Numbered from the stretch's first letter, positions 35,406 through 44,970 are shown. The stretch: 64,000 bases of DNA from CAMCXE01 sp036520615 (GCA_036520615.1 DATDJI010000021.1:1-64000); one strand, 5' to 3'. Notes: generated from the letters alone by a model not told the origin. Translations and numbers: made by a program.

Positions 35406-37398
35406 ATACGGTAATTTCGCGCTCATCATCGCCCTAACACTTGCGGTGTGTTTGGCCATAGTTCCTATGGTAGGTAGTTTTACCGGTCGAGTCTTATGGA
35501 TGTCGGCTGCCCGACCTTTGGCCGTCGGGCAATTTGTTTTTACAGCAATTGCGTTTTGTGTGCTCGCCTACAGTTTTGTAGTGGGAGACTTTTCCGTCAA
35601 ATACGTCGTCACTAATTCAAACAGCCTTTTACCTACGTATTATAAAATTAGCGCCGTCTGGGGTGGCCATGAGGGCTCGCTATTATTGTGGGCGCTGGTT
35701 TTATGTGCCTGGACTTTAGCTGTAGCTACATTTTCTAAGCAATTGCCCTTAGATGTTTTAGCAAGGGTGCTATCTGTAATGGGTGTTATCGGCATAGGAT
35801 TTTTATCCTTCATGTTGATTACATCCAATCCATTTGCCCGTAATTTGCCGGGCGTGCCTAACGAAGGCGGTGATTTAAATCCGTTATTGCAAGATTTTGG
35901 TTTAATTATTCACCCGCCCATGTTGTATATGGGTTATGTGGGTTTTTCTGTAGTTTTTGCTTTCGCTATTGCAGCGCTTATTGGCGGTCGCCTGGATGCA
36001 TCCTGGGCTAGATGGTCGCGCCCCTGGACAAATATGGCTTGGGCTTTTTTAACCGTTGGTATTGCTTTGGGCAGTTGGTGGGCATATTACGAACTAGGCT
36101 GGGGTGGATGGTGGTTTTGGGATCCAGTTGAAAACGCATCTTTTATGCCTTGGTTGGTGGGTACCGCTCTTATTCATTCGCTTGCAGTAACAGAAAAAAG
36201 AGGTGTTTTTAAGAGCTGGACAATTCTTTTAGCAATATTTGCATTTTCTTTGAGTTTATTAGGGACATTTTTGGTGCGATCTGGCGTATTGACGTCGGTG
36301 CATTCATTTGCTGCGGACCCAGCGCGCGGAACATTTGTTTTGGTGTTTTTAGGCTTAGTAGTAGGTTGCTCATTATTGCTTTATGCTTTTAGAGTGCCAG
36401 AATTTCGCTCGTTACCGACATACACCTGGCTGTCTCGAGAAACTTTTTTATTATTCAACAATATTGTTTTCGTAATGTCGGCCGTGTGTGTTTTATTCGG
36501 AACTCTATATCCAATATTGGCTGATTTTATTGCCGACGCTAAAATCTCAGTGGGCCCGCCCTGGTTTAATATTTTCTTTGCTCCTTTGATGTCGTTAATT
36601 GCCGCACTTTCTGGTATCGGCGTCTTTTTGAACTGGAAAAAAACGGATGCTAAAAAATTGGCACCATTGATGATTACTGTTGGTTTAAGCGTATTGATTG
36701 GGTTATCGGCACCACTTTTGGGAGCGAAATATCACTGGGGTGCTGCATTGGTAGCTGCGCTGGGTTCCTGGGTCATTCTCTCCAACATAGCCCATGTGTT
36801 TATCAAATCCCGACAATCTCGCCAGGGGTTGCAATCGGGTATTCGCAAATTAAGCCTCAGTTATTGGGGAATGATAATTGCTCACGTAGGTTTTGCCTGT
36901 ACGTTAATGGGGGCAGGCTTTGCGACAATTTATTCAGAGCAAAGAGACTTACGTTTGGCCTACCAGCAAAAAGTAAAAGTAGGCGGATATGAATTTGAAT
37001 TAATTGATGTGGCCAATACTCGCGGACCCAATTATACCGCTGAGACTGGCGATATTCAGGTATATAAAAATTCCTCGCTCTATACTCGTTTGCATCCGGA
37101 AAACCGCCAATATTTATCAGGTGGTAATAAAATGACTGAGGCTGCCATCGACGCAGGCTTTACACGCGATTTGTATGTAGCGCTTGGGGAAAAATTGGAT
37201 TCCAATGCATGGGCATTGAGAGTGCATTATAAGCCTTTCGTACGCTGGATTTGGTTGGGAGCATTATTAATGGCTTTTGGTGGTGTATTGGCAGTTATTG
37301 ATAAACGCTACCGTTTAAAAGTGTCGCAAAAGCAGCAAGACGCTCTCGTGCCCATAGCTGATAAAGCTGCATATGGCCCTGCAAAGGAAACGGCATGA
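35395..37398 (+). CDS. ccmF: Cytochrome c haem lyase subunit CcmF
   Basis: A 667-residue polytopic protein that receives haem from CcmE and ligates it to apocytochromes at CxxCH. The WWD segment GWGGWWFWDPVENASFMPW is conserved, and periplasmic histidines flank it. About 14-15 helices are predicted. The last large periplasmic loop lies near 520-610. It overlaps ccmE by 11 bases and ccmG by four. CcmF normally works with CcmH and CcmI, which are not encoded here. Confidence 0.95.
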   Translation: MIPEYGNFALIIALTLAVCLAIVPMVGSFTGRVLWMSAARPLAVGQFVFTAIAFCVLAYSFVVGDFSVKYVVTNSNSLLPTYYKISAVWGGHEGSLLLWALVLCAWTLAVATFSKQLPLDVLARVLSVMGVIGIGFLSFMLITSNPFARNLPGVPNEGGDLNPLLQDFGLIIHPPMLYMGYVGFSVVFAFAIAALIGGRLDASWARWSRPWTNMAWAFLTVGIALGSWWAYYELGWGGWWFWDPVENASFMPWLVGTALIHSLAVTEKRGVFKSWTILLAIFAFSLSLLGTFLVRSGVLTSVHSFAADPARGTFVLVFLGLVVGCSLLLYAFRVPEFRSLPTYTWLSRETFLLFNNIVFVMSAVCVLFGTLYPILADFIADAKISVGPPWFNIFFAPLMSLIAALSGIGVFLNWKKTDAKKLAPLMITVGLSVLIGLSAPLLGAKYHWGAALVAALGSWVILSNIAHVFIKSRQSRQGLQSGIRKLSLSYWGMIIAHVGFACTLMGAGFATIYSEQRDLRLAYQQKVKVGGYEFELIDVANTRGPNYTAETGDIQVYKNSSLYTRLHPENRQYLSGGNKMTEAAIDAGFTRDLYVALGEKLDSNAWALRVHYKPFVRWIWLGALLMAFGGVLAVIDKRYRLKVSQKQQDALVPIADKAAYGPAKETA

Positions 37399-37916
37399 AG
37401 CGACTCCGTCTTTTTATTCCGTTAATTGTTTTCATATTCCTTTCAGCATTACTTTATTGGGGAATGTCGCGTAATCCTGACGATTTACCCTCGGTTCTTA
37501 TAGGTAAAACTCTGCCGGAATTTTCGTTACCTACTTTAGACAATCCAAATCAGCGAGTAACAAAAGCCGATTTAATCGGGACACCGTTTATTTTGAACGT
37601 TTGGGCGAGCTGGTGCCCAACGTGTAAGGATGAGCATCCATTTTTAAATAAATTGTCCTCAATGGGTGTGAAAATTGTTGGCATCAATTACAAAGACGAC
37701 CCAAACGCTGCAAAAGCAATTCTAGAACAATTGCATGACCCGTATAGTATTAATGTTCTCGATCAAGATGGAAAACTTGGCATTGATTTGGGTGTATATG
37801 GAGCTCCCGAGTCATTTATTATTGATGCTAACGGGATGATCATAGATAAAGTAGTGGGAGCCATTGACGAGCAAATTTGGCAAAAGCAAGTCGCAAAACA
37901 TTTTTTTGTGCGCTAA
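37395..37916 (+). CDS. ccmG: Thioredoxin-like CcmG (DsbE)
   Basis: A 173-residue periplasmic thioredoxin tethered by one N-terminal helix (about 6-23). The redox pair C74/C77 is in WASWCPTC, and GAPESF carries the cis-proline region. It reduces the CxxCH cysteines of apocytochromes before haem attachment. Its ATG overlaps the ccmF stop by four bases, and its stop overlaps the next ATG by one base (TAATG). Confidence 0.94.
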   Translation: MKRLRLFIPLIVFIFLSALLYWGMSRNPDDLPSVLIGKTLPEFSLPTLDNPNQRVTKADLIGTPFILNVWASWCPTCKDEHPFLNKLSSMGVKIVGINYKDDPNAAKAILEQLHDPYSINVLDQDGKLGIDLGVYGAPESFIIDANGMIIDKVVGAIDEQIWQKQVAKHFFVR

Positions 37917-38425
37917 TGATTATGTGTTTGTTAAGGCAATTGTTTTTTTTGTGTGTTGGGACTATATCTCTCACGAGCATGCCGGCCGCTGCTGATAGCT
38001 CAGTGCAAATTGGGCCCGGACTTAGCGTTTTAACTCAGATTCAAGGCTCCTGGAGCAATACTTGTCACCGGGCGGGCTTAAAAGCGAGCGAGGGATTTCG
38101 GCAAGATTATTTAAATATTAGTTTTACACATTTTGAATTTGTCGCAAAAATCTATGCTGATGATGGCTGTGTAAAGATCTTGACTCAATGGCCTGCTAAA
38201 TTTCGCTTTTCTTTAGGGGGGATGGTTTTACTGGCAAATCAAGAAAAAGCCTTTCTTTTGAATCTTGAAAAAGAATCTGATCCAGCCAACGCTTGGTCGT
38301 TATCAAACAATAATATTCTGCATTATAAATCGGGGCGCTTGTCGCTGGGTCGCGAAAGTCTATTGGGGGCAAGCACTGATAGGCTCACATCACTTGATAA
38401 AGAACAGTCTTTTAGCCGTCGTTAA
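37916..38425 (+). CDS. Unknown secreted protein in place of ccmH
   Basis: A 169-residue protein that I do not recognise. Residues 1-26 look like a signal peptide ending in MPAAA before DSS. The mature part is rich in beta-strand residues, has two cysteines (NTCHR and DDGC) that could pair, and begins with an IQGSW stretch faintly reminiscent of lipocalin-like folds. It has no LRCxxCQ motif, so it is not CcmH. TAATG coupling to ccmG places it in the ccm operon, and aguA starts six bases later. I infer an exported protein, possibly tied to cytochrome maturation by position only. Confidence 0.7.
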   Translation: MIMCLLRQLFFLCVGTISLTSMPAAADSSVQIGPGLSVLTQIQGSWSNTCHRAGLKASEGFRQDYLNISFTHFEFVAKIYADDGCVKILTQWPAKFRFSLGGMVLLANQEKAFLLNLEKESDPANAWSLSNNNILHYKSGRLSLGRESLLGASTDRLTSLDKEQSFSRR

Positions 38426-38430
38426 TTTCT

Positions 38431-39447
38431 ATGAAAAAATCATTTCTCCTGCCCGAATGGGCGCACACTCGTGCAATCACTGTCGCCTGGCCGTTTCCGT
38501 CGAGCGATTGGAGTGGCAATTTAATTCAGGCTCAAGCCTGTTACGCCGATATGGTGACTGCATTTGCTCAGGTGGTCCCTGTTTGGCTACTAGTTCATCC
38601 CAGTGTAAATTTAATTACGGTAAAAACTGCCTTAATGCAGCGAAATGCAGATTTAGAGCGTGTGCAACTTATCGATACAATTGTCTATAACGATACCTGG
38701 TTGCGCGATTACGGACCTTTATCCTGCAGTGAAGGCTACATTAAATTTGAATTTAATGGCTGGGGTGGTAAGTACGCGGCGCCGGATGATAACCGAGTCG
38801 CACTGTATTTAGCGCAATTGCTAGGACAAAATCCTAACTGCTGCCCGTTAGTCTGTGAGGGTGGTGGTTTAGAATCGAATGGAAAAATTCTATTGGTTAA
38901 TCAGGATTGTATTGTCGATGACGCTCGCAATTTGGCGGTGACAAAACAGGAAATGGAGCTTGCGCTGCGCGAATGGTTGGGGGTTGAAGCTGTTGAATGG
39001 CTACACAATATTCAATTAACGGGCGATGATACGGACGGCCATATTGATACGATTGCTCGGTTTGTCAGTGAGTCTCGCATCGTATATTCGGGGCTGAATT
39101 CAGATCATGTTGACGCACAGTCGTTGGAGCGGCTACATCAGCAATTAACCGAAATAGCAGCGCGCAGAAACTGGCAATTATTTTCTTTGCCCACTCCGAG
39201 TTATTGCAGCTTGTTAGATAGCCGTGCGTTGCCCGCCACCTACGCGAATTTTTTAATATGTAATCATCATTTATTTGTACCTGTATATGGCTTACCTGAA
39301 GATGAGGTTGCGTTGAAAATATTAGGCGATGCTTGCCCGGAGTACACGCTAATACCTGTGCGTTGTGAGGCTTTGTTAGAGCAGCATGGCAGCCTTCATT
39401 GCGCCACGATGCAAATTATCGATTTAAATAATCCTGGGAGATTTTAA
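38431..39447 (+). CDS. aguA: Agmatine deiminase
   Basis: A 338-residue guanidino-group-modifying enzyme converting agmatine to N-carbamoylputrescine and ammonia. Family residues are the Asp in NDTWLRDYGP, the GGGLESNG loop, the His and Asp in GDDTDGHID, and the nucleophilic Cys324 in GSLHCAT. The next gene encodes the following pathway step and begins directly after its stop, which strongly supports agmatine over peptidyl-arginine as substrate. It starts six bases after the unknown secreted gene. Confidence 0.92.
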   Translation: MKKSFLLPEWAHTRAITVAWPFPSSDWSGNLIQAQACYADMVTAFAQVVPVWLLVHPSVNLITVKTALMQRNADLERVQLIDTIVYNDTWLRDYGPLSCSEGYIKFEFNGWGGKYAAPDDNRVALYLAQLLGQNPNCCPLVCEGGGLESNGKILLVNQDCIVDDARNLAVTKQEMELALREWLGVEAVEWLHNIQLTGDDTDGHIDTIARFVSESRIVYSGLNSDHVDAQSLERLHQQLTEIAARRNWQLFSLPTPSYCSLLDSRALPATYANFLICNHHLFVPVYGLPEDEVALKILGDACPEYTLIPVRCEALLEQHGSLHCATMQIIDLNNPGRF

Positions 39448-40365
39448 ATGGCGAACGCAAATTTTATCGCCGCAGTTCTTCAGCAGGCGATTGAGGGTAA
39501 CGATAAAGTTGCCAATCTTGATAAAACTGAAATGTTAATACGCGATGCCGTAGAAAAAGGCGCAGAGCTGATTGTTTTGCAGGAGCTTCATGCCACTCAA
39601 TACTTTTGCCAAGAAGAAAATACCGACTGTTTTGATATGGCAGAATCGCTTGAGGGGTACACCTACACACGCTGCGCGCAATTGGCCGAAGAGCTGGATA
39701 TAGTTCTGGTTATTTCACAATTTGAACGCCGAGCAGCGGGTATTTACCACAATACTGCCCAAGTAATAGATGGCGTAGAAGGTCGCGTAGGTATTTTTCG
39801 CAAAATGCATATTCCGGACGACCCGGGATTTTATGAAAAATTTTATTTTACACCTGGTGACGCCGACGGAGAACTGGCAGGCTTTAAGCCTGTGCAAACG
39901 CGGCTGGGCAGTTTGGGAGTATTAGTCTGTTGGGATCAGTGGTATCCCGAAGCTGCGCGCTTAATGGCACTTGCCGGTGCCGATGTATTGATTTACCCGA
40001 CGGCCATCGGCTGGAATCCAGATGATTCAGAGGCTGAGCAAGAGCGTCAGCGAGACGCCTGGGTAACAATTCAACGATCTCATGCCGTCGCCAATGGCAT
40101 TCCCGTTTTAGTAGCAAATCGCACGGGTTTTGAAGATTCACCAGTGGGAGCTTCCGGGATAGAATTTTGGGGGACCAGTTTTATTTGTGGACCACAGGGA
40201 GAGTTTCTCGTATTAGCTGACTCTGAAAGCCAGGGAATTTTTTGTGCAGAAATCAGCCTTCAGCAGTCGGAAAAAGTGCGGCGTATCTGGCCTTATTTTC
40301 GGGATCGAAGAGTTGACGCCTACGCTGGACTTACGCGTCGATGGTTGGGCGATAAATCCTTTTAA
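39448..40365 (+). CDS. aguB: N-carbamoylputrescine amidase
   Basis: A 305-residue nitrilase-superfamily hydrolase that releases putrescine, CO2 and ammonia from N-carbamoylputrescine. The Glu-Lys-Cys triad is E46 (VLQELH), K119 (FRKMHIPDDP) and C161 (VCWDQWYPEA). The HIPDDPGFYEK signature is typical of AguB. It starts immediately after aguA with a GGGAG site inside the aguA end, so the two are tightly coupled. Confidence 0.94.
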   Translation: MANANFIAAVLQQAIEGNDKVANLDKTEMLIRDAVEKGAELIVLQELHATQYFCQEENTDCFDMAESLEGYTYTRCAQLAEELDIVLVISQFERRAAGIYHNTAQVIDGVEGRVGIFRKMHIPDDPGFYEKFYFTPGDADGELAGFKPVQTRLGSLGVLVCWDQWYPEAARLMALAGADVLIYPTAIGWNPDDSEAEQERQRDAWVTIQRSHAVANGIPVLVANRTGFEDSPVGASGIEFWGTSFICGPQGEFLVLADSESQGIFCAEISLQQSEKVRRIWPYFRDRRVDAYAGLTRRWLGDKSF

Positions 40366-40520
40366 GAATTATACGTTCCAGTAGTTGCATAATTTTCTCT
40401 GCAGGCATTTTCTTACCTACACTCAAAGATTTTAGCTGCGCCGCAGCATGAGTGTGCTAGTATCTTCTTAAGGTGCACCTATCCGGGTGTATTTGTGCGG
40501 TTTGGCTTAAGGGGATTTTT

Positions 40521-41822
40521 ATGTTGTATTACGCCTACGAACTCAATCACGCAGCATTAGCTCCTTTGAGGGAAGCGGCAGGTTTTGGTAAAAAATTATT
40601 AGAATCGCCGTTTAATCCTTTTGCGCAAACCGTCGGTGGGCGCACAGTGTCAGCAGCATTCGACCTTTTTGAATCTATGACGCGCCGTTACGGCAAGCCA
40701 CTTTGGCGTCTTACCGAGACAACGGTAAACGGATTTCCCGTCGGGATTAAAGATCGCGCGATTTGGCAGCGGCCCTTTTGCCAATTAATTCATTTTGAAC
40801 GCGATAAAAATGCTTTATTACAAGCAAGGGGGAAGGTACAGGTTGACCCTCGAGTACTTATTATCGCGCCTCTCTCCGGCCACTATGCCACCTTATTACG
40901 CCGCACCGTCGAATCATTTTTACCAGACCATGAAGTTTTTGTATCTGATTGGACCGATGCGCGTGAGGTGCCTGTCATCAATGGCAAGTTCGATTTAAAT
41001 GATTACATCGATTACGTCATTGATATGCTTCATTTTATAGGGCCCAATGCTCATGTTGTGGGTATTTGTCAGCCTGGCCCGCCAGTGTTGGCTGCGATTT
41101 CACTGATGGCCGAAGTAGAAGATCCTGATCTGCCAGCAACTATGACATTTATGGGGTCGCCAATTGATCCGCGCGAATCGCCCACCGTACCCAATAAAAT
41201 TGCGATGGAGCGATCTTATGATTGGTTTAAAGATAATGCGATTTATACCGTACCCTTTCCTAATCCAGGTGTAATGCGCCGGGTTTACCCTGGGTTTTTA
41301 CAACTGGGCGGGTTTATATCGATGAACCAGGAGCGGCACGTCACAGCCCATAAAGACTATTTTAGCCACCTAGTTGAAGGCGATTGTGATAGCGTCCATA
41401 AACACCGTGAGTTTTACGATGAATATTTAGCGGTGTTGGATTTGACCGCTGAGTTTTATCTGCAGACAATCCGTGACGTCTTCCAGGAATTTAAATTACC
41501 TAAACACGAATTAATGCACCGCGGGCGTTTGGTGCGGCCTGATGCGATTAAAACTGTGGCATTAATGACTGTAGAGGGTGAGAACGATGATATTTCGGGC
41601 ATTGGTCAAACTCAGGCTGCACATGACTTGTGTTCGAGTATTCCTCAATCAATGAAAATAGATTATATCCAGCCAGGAGTAGGTCATTATGGCGTCTTCA
41701 GTGGTACTCGTTATCGCACAGAAATTCAGCCCCGCATGCGCGAATTTTTTCTAAATTATTTTAGTCGCGACAAGGAAACTGCTTTTCAGCTGGAAAATTC
41801 ACATTTAATTCATAGCGCCTAG
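40521..41822 (+). CDS. phaZ: Intracellular polyhydroxyalkanoate depolymerase
   Basis: A 433-residue enzyme of the intracellular PHB depolymerase family that mobilises storage granules. It uses a cysteine nucleophile; C183 in GICQPGP is at the same residue number I recall for the Ralstonia enzyme. The Asp in EGENDDISG and the His in GVGHYGVFSG complete the triad. The start is the ATG at 40521, 6 bases after an AAGGGGA site. A frame to 40473 upstream is not supported. No PHA synthase or phasin is recognised nearby. Confidence 0.93.
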   Translation: MLYYAYELNHAALAPLREAAGFGKKLLESPFNPFAQTVGGRTVSAAFDLFESMTRRYGKPLWRLTETTVNGFPVGIKDRAIWQRPFCQLIHFERDKNALLQARGKVQVDPRVLIIAPLSGHYATLLRRTVESFLPDHEVFVSDWTDAREVPVINGKFDLNDYIDYVIDMLHFIGPNAHVVGICQPGPPVLAAISLMAEVEDPDLPATMTFMGSPIDPRESPTVPNKIAMERSYDWFKDNAIYTVPFPNPGVMRRVYPGFLQLGGFISMNQERHVTAHKDYFSHLVEGDCDSVHKHREFYDEYLAVLDLTAEFYLQTIRDVFQEFKLPKHELMHRGRLVRPDAIKTVALMTVEGENDDISGIGQTQAAHDLCSSIPQSMKIDYIQPGVGHYGVFSGTRYRTEIQPRMREFFLNYFSRDKETAFQLENSHLIHSA

Positions 41823-42136
41823 TGTAATTTAAACACCCAAAAATTGATAAGTATCAAACCCTTCTTTGCCTCGGCTCCTATACTAAAAGTGTAAGGAGCC
41901 GACCATCTATAAAGTACAAGCAATATAAATAAACCCGGTATAAATGCTTAAATTGCGTGTAAATTTTCGCCGTACTTGGGTATTTAGATTATCGCTTACT
42001 TGGGTTGTGCTGCTCTACATCGATTATTAATAAGTGTTTCCTCTGCCGTCCGTGTGGCCGCCGCTTGATCGGACTTAGTTAATGCGGTGGGTGCGAATAA
42101 AAATTTGAATAGTGTTGCTGGCATATTGGGGGTTGT
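41823..42136. other. Gap after phaZ with strong hairpin
   Basis: About 310 bases. It holds the hairpin at 41871-41902, listed separately, and otherwise no gene I can support. The right end contains the GGGGG ribosome site of the 43-residue membrane peptide. A phasin or other granule gene is not present. Confidence 0.5.
41871..41902. terminator. Strong hairpin after phaZ, possible terminator
   Basis: A 9-bp perfect stem TCGGCTCCT/AGGAGCCGA is extended inward by further pairs, with a short A-rich loop, about 50 bases after the phaZ stop. It lacks a downstream T run, so termination would not be the classical type. mRNA 3' end protection or a protein operator are alternatives. Confidence 0.45.
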
Positions 42137-42268
42137 ATGTATCTAGATAGCGTGGTGCTTTCCGGGATTGCTATTTTGGTTTTAACCTGTTTGTTTTTGG
42201 GCGGTGTTGGCTGGTATGTGCGACAACAAATAATTGAAGATGCTAAATTGGAAAATCAACATTCATAG
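42137..42268 (+). CDS. Predicted 43-residue single-pass membrane protein
   Basis: A small gene with an ATG five bases after a GGGGG ribosome site. The peptide has a short acidic start (MYLDS), one hydrophobic helix at about 6-27 containing a GGVGW turn, and a charged tail with RQQIIEDAKLENQ. Length and layout resemble small accessory membrane peptides, but I cannot name a family. It is alone between phaZ and cvpA. The hydrophobic pattern and good ribosome site make it more likely real than chance. Confidence 0.6.
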   Translation: MYLDSVVLSGIAILVLTCLFLGGVGWYVRQQIIEDAKLENQHS

Positions 42269-42825
42269 TGTTGGTGTGTTCAGGCAAACAGTTTATTGTC
42301 CAACATCGCCTTCGGCTATTATGCAAATACAGGCAATCTAACGGAATGCATAGCTACGATGTCAAATGATCCAAATACTTAAATAATGTAATTTTTTGGA
42401 TTTCCCGAGCGTATTGATATCTGAGCTTGGGCATGCAAATCTTTAAAGACGGTTCTGATTGCATTAAAAGTGGTCTATTCGTCATTCAGCTGTAGTTCTC
42501 TACGTAATCTGCAACCGTAGAACTATGATGTAAAAAAGCCCATACGATCACGTTCACCCATTTTATCGAGCCACACACCTAATGTGCCGTTGGTAACGTT
42601 TTTAATAGTCGTTAGTTTTGTCTAAAAGCGTTCGGCATTTTCTTTTTACCTGATTCCACCAACCTATTTATTTTTCTCCCGCTAAGCGTTATGGACTGCG
42701 TCCGACAGAGTAGTGTGCGCATGTGATCGCAGCATTGATAACTATTCTTCGGCGCAAAGCGGTTCGCCTTTGCCGCCCCCTCTGGTAGAATCGCCCCCTT
42801 TCCAACACGGGGTGACTGCAACACG
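42269..42825. other. Intergenic region upstream of cvpA
   Basis: About 560 bases with no supported gene. Minus-strand frames near 42540-42640 and 42612-42857 lack a ribosome site or any recognisable family. In some genomes a SPOR/DedD gene lies here, but none is present. The right end carries the cvpA promoter candidate. Confidence 0.5.
42763..42791 (+). promoter_or_regulatory. cvpA-purF promoter candidate
   Basis: TAGAAT (42786-42791) with TTCGCC 17 bases upstream, about 35 bases before the cvpA ATG. The -35 match is only partial. I could not identify a PurR-type operator. Confidence 0.35.
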
Positions 42826-43323
42826 ATGATCTGGGTGGATTGGGCAATTCTCGGCATCTTTGCTTTATCAAGTCTGATAGGCCTAGTACGCGGCCTGGTA
42901 AAAGAGGCTATGTCCCTTGTGGTCTGGGTTTTAGCGCTATTTGTGGCGTCACATTTTAAGACCCAGGCAGCTGTTGTATTAGAACCTTACATCCAAACTC
43001 CTTCTCTGCGTGAAATGGCCGCGTTTGGCGGGCTGTTTGCCGCCACCTTGTTTATCGGCGCTTTAGTAAATTTTTTATTAGGGCAGATTGTTAAGATGAC
43101 CGGCCTTAGCGGCACTGATCGTCTCCTAGGAGCTCTATTTGGTGCTGGCCGGGGTTTTTTGGTCGTGATGGCTATTATTATTTTTCTGCCGCCCGTTATC
43201 CCCATTGATAAAGACAATTGGTGGCACCAGTCTCGGCTTATTCCTGAATTTCATGCTTTTGAAGACAGCGCTCGCGCTATCTTTAGTCAGATGGCGCAAG
43301 CCTATCACCGTATCAGGTCGTAA
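42826..43323 (+). CDS. cvpA: CvpA family membrane protein
   Basis: A 165-residue inner-membrane protein with four predicted helices and the WVDWAILGIFALSSLIGLVRG start typical of CvpA, named for colicin V production and later linked to envelope stress tolerance. The G-x-x-R-G motif (GAGRGF) in the third membrane region is conserved. It begins 28 bases upstream of purF, the usual linkage, and is probably co-transcribed with it. Confidence 0.92.
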   Translation: MIWVDWAILGIFALSSLIGLVRGLVKEAMSLVVWVLALFVASHFKTQAAVVLEPYIQTPSLREMAAFGGLFAATLFIGALVNFLLGQIVKMTGLSGTDRLLGALFGAGRGFLVVMAIIIFLPPVIPIDKDNWWHQSRLIPEFHAFEDSARAIFSQMAQAYHRIRS

Positions 43324-43351
43324 TTTCTAGACTGTCTTTTGAGGTTATTTT

Positions 43352-44869
43352 ATGTGTGGCATAGTCGCAATGGTCGGCAAAACCAATGTTAATTTGGCGT
43401 TGTACGATGCACTCACGATGTTGCAGCATCGTGGCCAAGATGCCGCAGGCATCATGACCTGTCATAACGGGCGTCTGGCGCAACAAAAATCCGTCGGATT
43501 AGTGCAGGACGTCTTTCACAGCCGTCATATGCAACGCCTTGTGGGTAATATGGGGATAGGCCATGTGCGCTATCCCACAGCAGGCAGTTCCGGCCCCGCG
43601 CTTGCGCAGCCTTTTTACGTTAATTCTCCGTATGGAATTGCTCTTGCGCACAATGGCAATCTCACTAATACAGAACAGTTGAGCAACGATTTATTTTTAT
43701 CGGATTTACGCCACGTAAATACTGATTCAGATTCAGAAGTGCTACTCAATGTATTTGCCCATGAATTGCAAGAGCTGGGCAAATTGCGCCCCACCTATGA
43801 AGATATATTCAAAGCCGTAACCGGTGTACACAAACGTATTCGCGGCGGTTATGCCGTGGTGGCAATGATTGCCAATTACGGCGTGTTGGCGTTTCGTGAT
43901 CCCAATGGAATTCGGCCACTAGTATATGGCAAGCGCACTACGGATTTAGGCGATGAATATATGGTCGCCTCTGAAAGCGTTGCATTAGATGTATTAGGTT
44001 TTAAATTAATTCGCGATGTTGCGCCGGGCGAAACTATTTTTATTACCCCGCAGGGCGAACTCTTCACGCGTCAATGCGCCGATAACGCGCGTCTATCGCC
44101 GTGTATATTTGAGCATGTATATTTTGCGCGTCCTGATTCAATTATGGATGGAGTATCTGTATATAAAGCTCGGTTGCGCCAAGGCGAGAAACTCGCCGAT
44201 AAAATTCTGCGTCTGCGCCCGAATCACGATATAGACGTAATTATTCCCATACCGGATAGCTCGCGTGTCGCGGGTCAAGCAATGGCGCATCGTTTGGGAG
44301 TTAAATTTCGCGAGGGTTTAGTAAAAAACCGTTACATCGGCCGTACCTTTATTATGCCTGGCCAGCAACAACGCAAAAAATCCGTGCGGCAAAAGCTCAA
44401 TCCGATTGATTTGGAATTTCGCGGTAAAAATGTTTTGTTAGTAGATGACTCCATCGTGCGTGGCACTACGTGTCAACAGATCATTCAAATGGCGCGCGAT
44501 GCCGGAGCAGCAAAAGTATATTTCGCATCCGCTGCTCCCGCCGTTAAATACCCGAATGTTTATGGAATTGATATGCCCAGCGCAACTGAATTAATTGCGC
44601 ATAATAAAAGCGAAGCGGAAGTGGCTGATGCTATTGGTGCAGATTGGCTGATTTATCAAGATATAAATGATTTAATTGCCGCCTCTGCCGAAGGCAATGG
44701 CGCTATTCCGCGATTTGATTGTTCAGTGTTTGACGGTGATTATATCACCGGCGATGTAAGTCAAGCATATTTAAATAAGTTGGCCGCAGATCGCAATGAC
44801 GATGCTAAATCCGACCGTGATACTGGCCAGGGACAAAATTCTATTGTGGGTATGGGCAATTCTCAGTAA
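43352..44869 (+). CDS. purF: Amidophosphoribosyltransferase
   Basis: A 505-residue enzyme for the first committed step of purine synthesis, making 5-phosphoribosylamine from PRPP and glutamine. Cys2, exposed after Met removal, is the glutaminase nucleophile (MCGIVAMVG). The N-terminal Ntn domain covers about 2-235. The phosphoribosyltransferase domain has the PRPP motif VLLVDDSIVRGTT near 365-377. No propeptide or iron-sulfur cysteines of the Bacillus type are seen. GAGG lies upstream of the ATG. metZ follows after 100 bases. Confidence 0.97.
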   Translation: MCGIVAMVGKTNVNLALYDALTMLQHRGQDAAGIMTCHNGRLAQQKSVGLVQDVFHSRHMQRLVGNMGIGHVRYPTAGSSGPALAQPFYVNSPYGIALAHNGNLTNTEQLSNDLFLSDLRHVNTDSDSEVLLNVFAHELQELGKLRPTYEDIFKAVTGVHKRIRGGYAVVAMIANYGVLAFRDPNGIRPLVYGKRTTDLGDEYMVASESVALDVLGFKLIRDVAPGETIFITPQGELFTRQCADNARLSPCIFEHVYFARPDSIMDGVSVYKARLRQGEKLADKILRLRPNHDIDVIIPIPDSSRVAGQAMAHRLGVKFREGLVKNRYIGRTFIMPGQQQRKKSVRQKLNPIDLEFRGKNVLLVDDSIVRGTTCQQIIQMARDAGAAKVYFASAAPAVKYPNVYGIDMPSATELIAHNKSEAEVADAIGADWLIYQDINDLIAASAEGNGAIPRFDCSVFDGDYITGDVSQAYLNKLAADRNDDAKSDRDTGQGQNSIVGMGNSQ

Positions 44870-44970
44870 AAAGCTTCGGTCATTTTAAAACGCAATTGTG
44901 TGTTTTTATATGCCGCTGTTATGAGAGCAAAAGGTATTAATTTTTAATAAATTAATTATTAGGTGTAAAA

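Noticed and set aside
42540..42640. Protein-like stop-to-stop stretch on the minus strand upstream of cvpA
   Set aside because: About 32 codons without a start codon and no family resemblance; could be a gene remnant but not supportable.
42612..42857. 81-codon minus-strand frame across the cvpA start
   Set aside because: Overlaps the cvpA promoter and start; no features.
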